Of a DNA stretch of 11,633 nt, positions 7,497-11,633 are shown one piece after another (position 1 is the stretch's first letter; every line of letters starts with the position of its first letter). The position numbers and the translations under genes were made by a program. Location of the stretch: positions 1 to 11,633 of the forward strand of contig JBJXFT010000457.1 of the NCBI GenBank assembly GCA_046155725.1, given 5' to 3'. The stretch is from M3007 sp046155725 (lineage in GTDB: Bacteria; Bacteroidota; Bacteroidia; Chitinophagales; Saprospiraceae). Below the pieces are notes generated by a model. It saw nothing but the letters and a program-made list of their open reading frames with translations, searched no databases and was not told the origin of the DNA.

Positions 7497-7538
7497 AGCC
7501 GACAACGAGCCGATGGGTTTGTTGTCGGCTTTTTTTTT
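7497..7538 (+). terminator. Intrinsic terminator of the DUF2911 gene
   Basis: AGCCGACAAC (7497-7506) pairs perfectly with GTTGTCGGCT (7521-7530) around a 14-nt loop, and the stem runs straight into a tract of nine T (7530-7538). It is oriented to stop plus-strand transcription from the DUF2911 gene and isolates the large gene that starts at 7630. Confidence 0.9.
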
Positions 7539-7574
7539 ACAACGTCGGCAGGGTTTGAAACCCTGCCGACGTTA
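7539..7574. repeat. Palindromic repeat, copy 2
   Basis: Identical over 36 bp to the block at 7457-7492, placed directly after the T-tract of the terminator. It ends 13 bp before the -7 element of the next gene, so it covers the region where a -33 box would lie. Confidence 0.9.
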
Positions 7575-7587
7575 CACTCCAACTTTG

Positions 7588-7595
7588 TACCTTTG
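7588..7595 (+). promoter_or_regulatory. Candidate -7 promoter element of the large propeller gene
   Basis: TACCTTTG followed by T is an exact match to the Bacteroidota -7 consensus TAnnTTTG, 34 nt before the ATG at 7630. No TTTG is present about 19 bp upstream because that region is the palindromic repeat; a TTTG inside the repeat (7554-7557) is 30 bp away, which is too far for a usual spacing. Confidence 0.5.
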
Positions 7596-7629
7596 TTTGC
7601 GTAATTTTTCAGCACCTAAACCAATCATT

Positions 7630-10600
7630 ATGCACCTTCGGATACTCGCGCTGCCTGCTTTTGCGCTACTCGCTGTTACCGCCTCCGCTCAGAAATACCT
7701 CGAAATGATCGAGGCGGGAACTTACCCTATCACAGAAATCCAACAAGAGGCGGAGGCCCATTTCGACATCGTCGGAAGGGAGCGAGGGAGCGGTTATACA
7801 CCATACAAGCGTTGGGAATACGTGGCCTTGATGGAGCTGGAGGACACAGGCATTAAGACCTCCAACTTTGAACTGGCCAAACGCGCCCGCGATTACCGGC
7901 GAAGCGAATCGCAACACCAACAGATCGAATCCAAGGGCTTAGCGGGTGGCTGGCACCAGCTCGGACCCACTTATTGGAACGCCACTTCCAGTTGGAGCCC
8001 CGGTGTGGGACGCATTACCTCCGTAGGTATCGCCGCAAACAATCCCAACCACCTTATCGTAGGCAGCCCTACCGGAGGCGTCTGGAAAACCCTCGATGGC
8101 TGTAACAACTGGACGCCCATTGCTGACGAGTTCAGTACGGTGGACGTGTACGGGCTGGAAATTTCACCTTACAATAGCGACACTTATCTGTGGGGAAGCA
8201 CTTCGGGCCGAATCTACCGTTCCACGGACGGAGGGGCGAGCTGGAATACAACAGGAAACGTCCAAGGAAACGGACGGGTCAGCCGCATTCAATTCCACCC
8301 GACCGATCCCAACGTCGTCTATGCTGTGTCCGAGTCCGATGGCCTGTTTGTTTCTATCAATAGTGGGAGCAGTTGGAGTGCCGTGCCTGGTGCCAGTGGT
8401 GTACCGGGCTACGATGTGGAGTTCAAACCCGGCGATCCGAACACGATTTATTTTTCCGGCATTTCGGTTTATCGCTCTGCCAACGGCGGCAATTCGTTCT
8501 CCCCAATTGGCGGTTTTGGCACTGCTAACAATAACTACAAAAGGATGGCGGTGTCGCCGGCAAATCCCAATGTAGTGTATGTGCTGGAGTCAAATGGTGG
8601 CGTATTTGGTGGTTTCTATAAATCTACCAACAGCGGAGCCTCCTTCAGTAAACTCATTGACGGTAGCGAAATCAACTATTTTGGATACAGTGAAACCGGC
8701 GACGACGATAGCGGCCAAGCACCCCGCAACATGGATGTGGCTGTTAGCCTCACAGATGCCGATGAGGTACACATTGGGGGCGTTCACACCTGGAAATCTA
8801 TTGATGGGGGCGAATTCTTTTTCCTCACTTCCTATTGGACACCTGGCACTGCCGCCTCGCTTGGCGTTGGCTACAACCATGCAGACATAAACATCCTGAA
8901 ATTCGTGGGTAATACCCTGTACGTTAGCACAGACGGGGGCTTGTATGCCAGTACCGACGGGGCTGCGAGCTTTGTAGATCGCACTTCTGGCCTCGGCATT
9001 CGGGAGTTTTACAAAATAGGCGTTTCGAAAACCAATCCCAACGTGGTGTCTGGCGGATCTCAGGATAATGGCACCAGCGTGATGCGCGGCGCCAATAGAG
9101 CCTGGGTGGACTGGCTCGGTGCCGATGGCATGGAAACCTTTGTGAGCTGGAACAACGCCAACAATTTGTACGGTACTTCTCAAAACGGCTCTATGTACCG
9201 CTCCACCAACCAAGGCACTACGCGCAGTTCCATTTCCAAGCCTCCGGGCGTGGATGAGGGGGCCTGGGTGACACCTTTTGAACAAGACCCCCAAATATCC
9301 AACATAATCTATGCCGCCTTCGCCGATGTGTGGAAGACCACGAACAATGGGAGCACCTGGACAAAAATTTCCAACTTTGACAATGGGAACATGAACCAGA
9401 TGAAACTTGCCCCCTCCAGCAACCAGCGTATTTATGTTTCCCGTGGCTCCTCATTATTCACCACTGCCAACAGCGGCGGCACTTGGACGACCACCGCTTC
9501 AGGATGGGGCACGAGCGGCATCAGTTATATCGCCGTACACCCACAAAACCCACAGCGGCTGCTGATCGTAACATCCTCCGGAGTGTATCACTCTATCAAT
9601 GCGGGTACTACTTGGACGAGTATTGGCACGGGCTTGCCTGCTGGCTCCAAGTATTGTGCGGCATGGGAAAACACAGGCAAAAACGGTATCTACGTCGGCG
9701 GCTTTGGCTATGTGTCTTATACCAACGACAACTTGGCCGGCCAATGGGTCGGCTTTTTTGATGGCTTGCCCAATGCGCGGGTCTATGAATTGGAGATAAA
9801 TTATGTGTCCAATACCATTTTCGCCGGCACATACGGCCGGGGCCTGTGGGAATCGCCCTTGTATCAGCCCCTGGTCCCCGTGGCAGCCTTCACGGCTGAC
9901 CTACGCCAAGGTTGCCGGGAAATGACCGTCAATTTCACAGACCAATCCGCCAACAGCCCTACCGCTTGGGAATGGACTTTTGAAGGCGGTACGCCCGCTA
10001 CCTCCGCTCAGCAAAATCCGACGGTCGCATTTAGCGGGAGCGGCACTTATACGGTAAAGCTGAAAGCCTCCAATGCTGTGGGAGAAAGCAACCTTGAAGA
10101 GGCCAATTACATTGCACTTGTTGGCCCATCCTCGCCCGCCGTGGTCAATGCGGAGCGTTGCGACGCAGGAGAAGTGAGCCTCCAAGCAACGGGGCAGCCG
10201 GGAGAGCAAATCAATTGGTACGCCTCTTCTTCAGACACCCAGCCGTTTTTCACGGGCGATGTGTTCACTACAACAATTGCCCAAACGACCAGCTTCTACA
10301 CCAGCGCCAGCAGCGATTTCTTGTCGTCAGTTTATGTAGGGCCTACTTCCAACAACATTGGCGGTGGCGGCGATCATACCGGGGATCAATATTTAATCTT
10401 AGATGCAGCAAAGCCTTTTCGCCTAAAATCTGCCACCGTGTATGCCACCGGGGCCAATAATCGAACCTTCCAATTGCGGGATGCCGATGGGAATGTGTTG
10501 CTTGATAAAACAGTCTTTGTGGACGATGGGGAAAATAGAATCACTTTGGATTTAGACATCCCCCAGGGTGCAGACCTGCAAATTTCGTGCATCAGCCCGG

Positions 10601-11633
10601 CCAATTTGTATCGAAACAATTCGGGTGCAAACTACCCCTATTCCATCCCTGGAGTGATGCAGATCAAATCCTCCTCCGCTGGCTTGGATTATTACTACTA
10701 CCTGTACGACATTGTAGTAGAAACCCTTGAACGTTGCGAAAGTGACCGAGTGGCTGCAGCAGCCATTGTGAATACCGCGCCCGCTGCGCCCATGCTCACC
10801 GCCTCGGGTGCTACGGCACTTTGCTCAGGCGAATCGGTCATGCTCTCCGCAGGCAATGTGTGTTCGGGTTGCACGGTGAATTGGTCGAACGGCGAGAACG
10901 GAGCAAATATCATGGTTTCCATTCCAGGCACCTATACCGCTACGGTAAGCGACCTAATCAACAATACTTGCGGAGATAGCCCCAGCTCCAACCCGGTCAC
11001 TATTACCACGGAAACTTTGCCCAGCGCAGCGACCATCAGTGCATCTGGCACCACGGTGCTTTGTCCCGGTGAATCGGTCGTGCTTGCGGCCAACGATGTT
11101 TGCCCAGACTGTACGGTGCTTTGGTCAAATGGCGAAACTGGCCCGAGCATAACCGTTTCCACAGAGGGCATCTTTACAGCCCTCGTCAGCAACATTTGCG
11201 GCGAAAGCCCGGCCTCCAACTTAATTTCTGTCAGCACGAAAGCCATACCTGATTCCCCGCTGCTATCGGCCTTAAGCACCACGGTGCTTTGTCCCGGTGA
11301 ATCGGTCGTGCTTGCGGCTACCAATGTTTGCCCAGACTGTACGGTGCTTTGGTCAAGTGGCGAAACTGGCCCGAGCATAACCGTTTCCACGGAGGGTGTC
11401 TTTACAGCCCTCTTCAGCAACATTTGCGGCGAAAGCCCGGCCTCCAACTTAATTTCTGTCAGTACGAAAGCCATACCTGATTCCCCGCTGCTATCGGCCT
11501 TAGGCACCACGGTGCTTTGTCCCGGTGAATCGGTCGTGCTTGCGGCCAACGATGTTTGCCCAGACTGTACGGTACTTTGGTCAAATGGCGAAACTGGCCC
11601 GAGCATAACCGTTTCCACGGAGGGTGTCTTTAC
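7630..11633 (+). CDS. Very large secreted Asp-box propeller/PKD/Ig-repeat protein (3' end beyond window)
   Basis: One uninterrupted frame runs from the ATG at 7630 to the right edge (1334 codons plus two bases). Residues 1-20 are a signal peptide ending ASA. An N-terminal segment (about 21-100, with GYTPYKRWEY) precedes a beta-propeller region (about 105-745) carrying roughly eleven Asp-box-like motifs, from WKTLDGCNNW (152) through YRSTDGGASW and WKTTNNGSTW to YHSINAGTTW (653). Blades often start with a P-x-(N/D)PN-x-(V/I)Y strand, as in sortilin/VPS10-type or GH74-like propellers. A PKD domain follows (751-831), then an Ig-like segment of the CHU_C-associated type (about 832-895), a beta-rich block (901-1032), and tandem four-cysteine Ig-like repeats from 1061 on. 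It is likely a T9SS-exported adhesin or carbohydrate-binding/degrading protein; the sorting domain would lie past the edge. Glycosidase activity cannot be claimed because catalytic residues were not identified. Confidence 0.92.
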   Translation, partial: MHLRILALPAFALLAVTASAQKYLEMIEAGTYPITEIQQEAEAHFDIVGRERGSGYTPYKRWEYVALMELEDTGIKTSNFELAKRARDYRRSESQHQQIESKGLAGGWHQLGPTYWNATSSWSPGVGRITSVGIAANNPNHLIVGSPTGGVWKTLDGCNNWTPIADEFSTVDVYGLEISPYNSDTYLWGSTSGRIYRSTDGGASWNTTGNVQGNGRVSRIQFHPTDPNVVYAVSESDGLFVSINSGSSWSAVPGASGVPGYDVEFKPGDPNTIYFSGISVYRSANGGNSFSPIGGFGTANNNYKRMAVSPANPNVVYVLESNGGVFGGFYKSTNSGASFSKLIDGSEINYFGYSETGDDDSGQAPRNMDVAVSLTDADEVHIGGVHTWKSIDGGEFFFLTSYWTPGTAASLGVGYNHADINILKFVGNTLYVSTDGGLYASTDGAASFVDRTSGLGIREFYKIGVSKTNPNVVSGGSQDNGTSVMRGANRAWVDWLGADGMETFVSWNNANNLYGTSQNGSMYRSTNQGTTRSSISKPPGVDEGAWVTPFEQDPQISNIIYAAFADVWKTTNNGSTWTKISNFDNGNMNQMKLAPSSNQRIYVSRGSSLFTTANSGGTWTTTASGWGTSGISYIAVHPQNPQRLLIVTSSGVYHSINAGTTWTSIGTGLPAGSKYCAAWENTGKNGIYVGGFGYVSYTNDNLAGQWVGFFDGLPNARVYELEINYVSNTIFAGTYGRGLWESPLYQPLVPVAAFTADLRQGCREMTVNFTDQSANSPTAWEWTFEGGTPATSAQQNPTVAFSGSGTYTVKLKASNAVGESNLEEANYIALVGPSSPAVVNAERCDAGEVSLQATGQPGEQINWYASSSDTQPFFTGDVFTTTIAQTTSFYTSASSDFLSSVYVGPTSNNIGGGGDHTGDQYLILDAAKPFRLKSATVYATGANNRTFQLRDADGNVLLDKTVFVDDGENRITLDLDIPQGADLQISCISPANLYRNNSGANYPYSIPGVMQIKSSSAGLDYYYYLYDIVVETLERCESDRVAAAAIVNTAPAAPMLTASGATALCSGESVMLSAGNVCSGCTVNWSNGENGANIMVSIPGTYTATVSDLINNTCGDSPSSNPVTITTETLPSAATISASGTTVLCPGESVVLAANDVCPDCTVLWSNGETGPSITVSTEGIFTALVSNICGESPASNLISVSTKAIPDSPLLSALSTTVLCPGESVVLAATNVCPDCTVLWSSGETGPSITVSTEGVFTALFSNICGESPASNLISVSTKAIPDSPLLSALGTTVLCPGESVVLAANDVCPDCTVLWSNGETGPSITVSTEGVF
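10810..11049 (+). repeat. Diverged first Ig-like repeat unit
   Basis: This 240-bp unit encodes the same Cys-patterned module as the later copies (LCSGESV, NVCSGCTVNWSNGE, TCGDSP) but differs strongly in both DNA and protein and is four codons longer (80 versus 76). It looks like the ancestral edge of the array, not part of the recent expansion. Confidence 0.75.
11050..11633 (+). repeat. Tandem 228-bp coding repeats (two full copies, one partial)
   Basis: Copies begin at 11050, 11278 and 11506, an exact period of 228 bp (76 residues); the third is cut by the window edge after 128 bp. Copies 1 and 2 differ at about 10 of 228 positions by my count. Each unit encodes LCPGESVVLAA, CPDCTVLWS, GETGPSITVST and NICGESPASN, with four cysteines at unit positions 5, 18, 21 and 50. 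Copy 3 matches copy 1 in its first part and copy 2 in its later part. The array keeps frame and probably continues beyond the window. Confidence 0.95.

Noticed and set aside
6615..7505. A 296-codon minus-strand open frame
   Set aside because: Antisense to the DUF2911 gene and running through its downstream palindrome; no recognisable domain.
7457..7574. Possible two-repeat CRISPR array (36-bp direct repeats, 46-bp spacer)
   Set aside because: The repeats are full palindromes, the spacer is an intrinsic terminator, there are only two copies and no cas genes are present.
10932..11618. A minus-strand open frame with internally repeated protein sequence
   Set aside because: The repetition is simply the complement of the 228-bp coding repeats of the plus-strand gene, which has Cys-patterned Ig modules in frame.
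7630..11633. Possible frameshift or split of the large propeller gene
   Set aside because: Reading codon by codon from 7630, the frame stays open to the last base and the domains follow each other without a break.

Overview
The window looks like chromosomal DNA from a moderately GC-rich Bacteroidota bacterium, most likely of the Saprospiraceae/Saprospiria type. The grounds are large secreted proteins built from PKD, Ig-like and Asp-box modules, a type IX secretion (T9SS) C-terminal sorting domain, a Bacteroidota-style YidC with a long periplasmic domain, a DUF2911 protein, and -7 promoter elements of the Bacteroidota TAnnTTTG form. The lineage is inferred from gene style; no rRNA or marker tree is available here.

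Layout. (1) 195-2534 (+): a secreted modular protein with signal peptide, two PKD-like domains, a Kazal-type inhibitor fold, split dockerin-like EF-hand loops, a cohesin-like region and a T9SS tail. (2) 2552-2717: a 166-bp, nearly full-length imperfect palindrome that looks like a miniature inverted-repeat element. (3) 2834-4744 (+): yidC, the membrane protein insertase. (4) 4771-4800: a bidirectional intrinsic terminator between convergent genes. (5) 6384-4809 (-): a two-gene unit, an M48 lipoprotein metallopeptidase followed 4 nt later by a class I SAM-dependent methyltransferase. (6) 6385-6602: a divergent intergenic region with two perfect or near-perfect hairpins. (7) 6603-7454 (+): an exported DUF2911 protein with a helical C-terminal extension. 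(8) 7457-7574: an unusual repeat-terminator-repeat sandwich, with two identical 36-bp copies of a palindrome on either side of a strong intrinsic terminator. (9) 7630 to the window end (+): a very large secreted protein, open at the right edge (1334 codons visible), with an Asp-box beta-propeller, a PKD domain, an Ig-like domain with an apparent beta-domain insertion, and tandem Ig-like repeats whose last copies are nearly identical at DNA level (228-bp period).

How the parts fit. YidC is housekeeping. The M48 lipoprotein and DUF2911 protein are exported and probably act in the envelope. The two large flanking genes encode surface or secreted proteins, the first certainly T9SS-type and the last probably so once its missing C-terminus is seen. 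Nothing here forms a recognisable defence, secondary metabolite or mobile-element operon. The most unusual material is structural: the expanding and apparently recombining Ig repeats, the palindrome sandwich around a terminator, and the MITE-like palindrome before yidC. I did not find a clear new multi-gene system.
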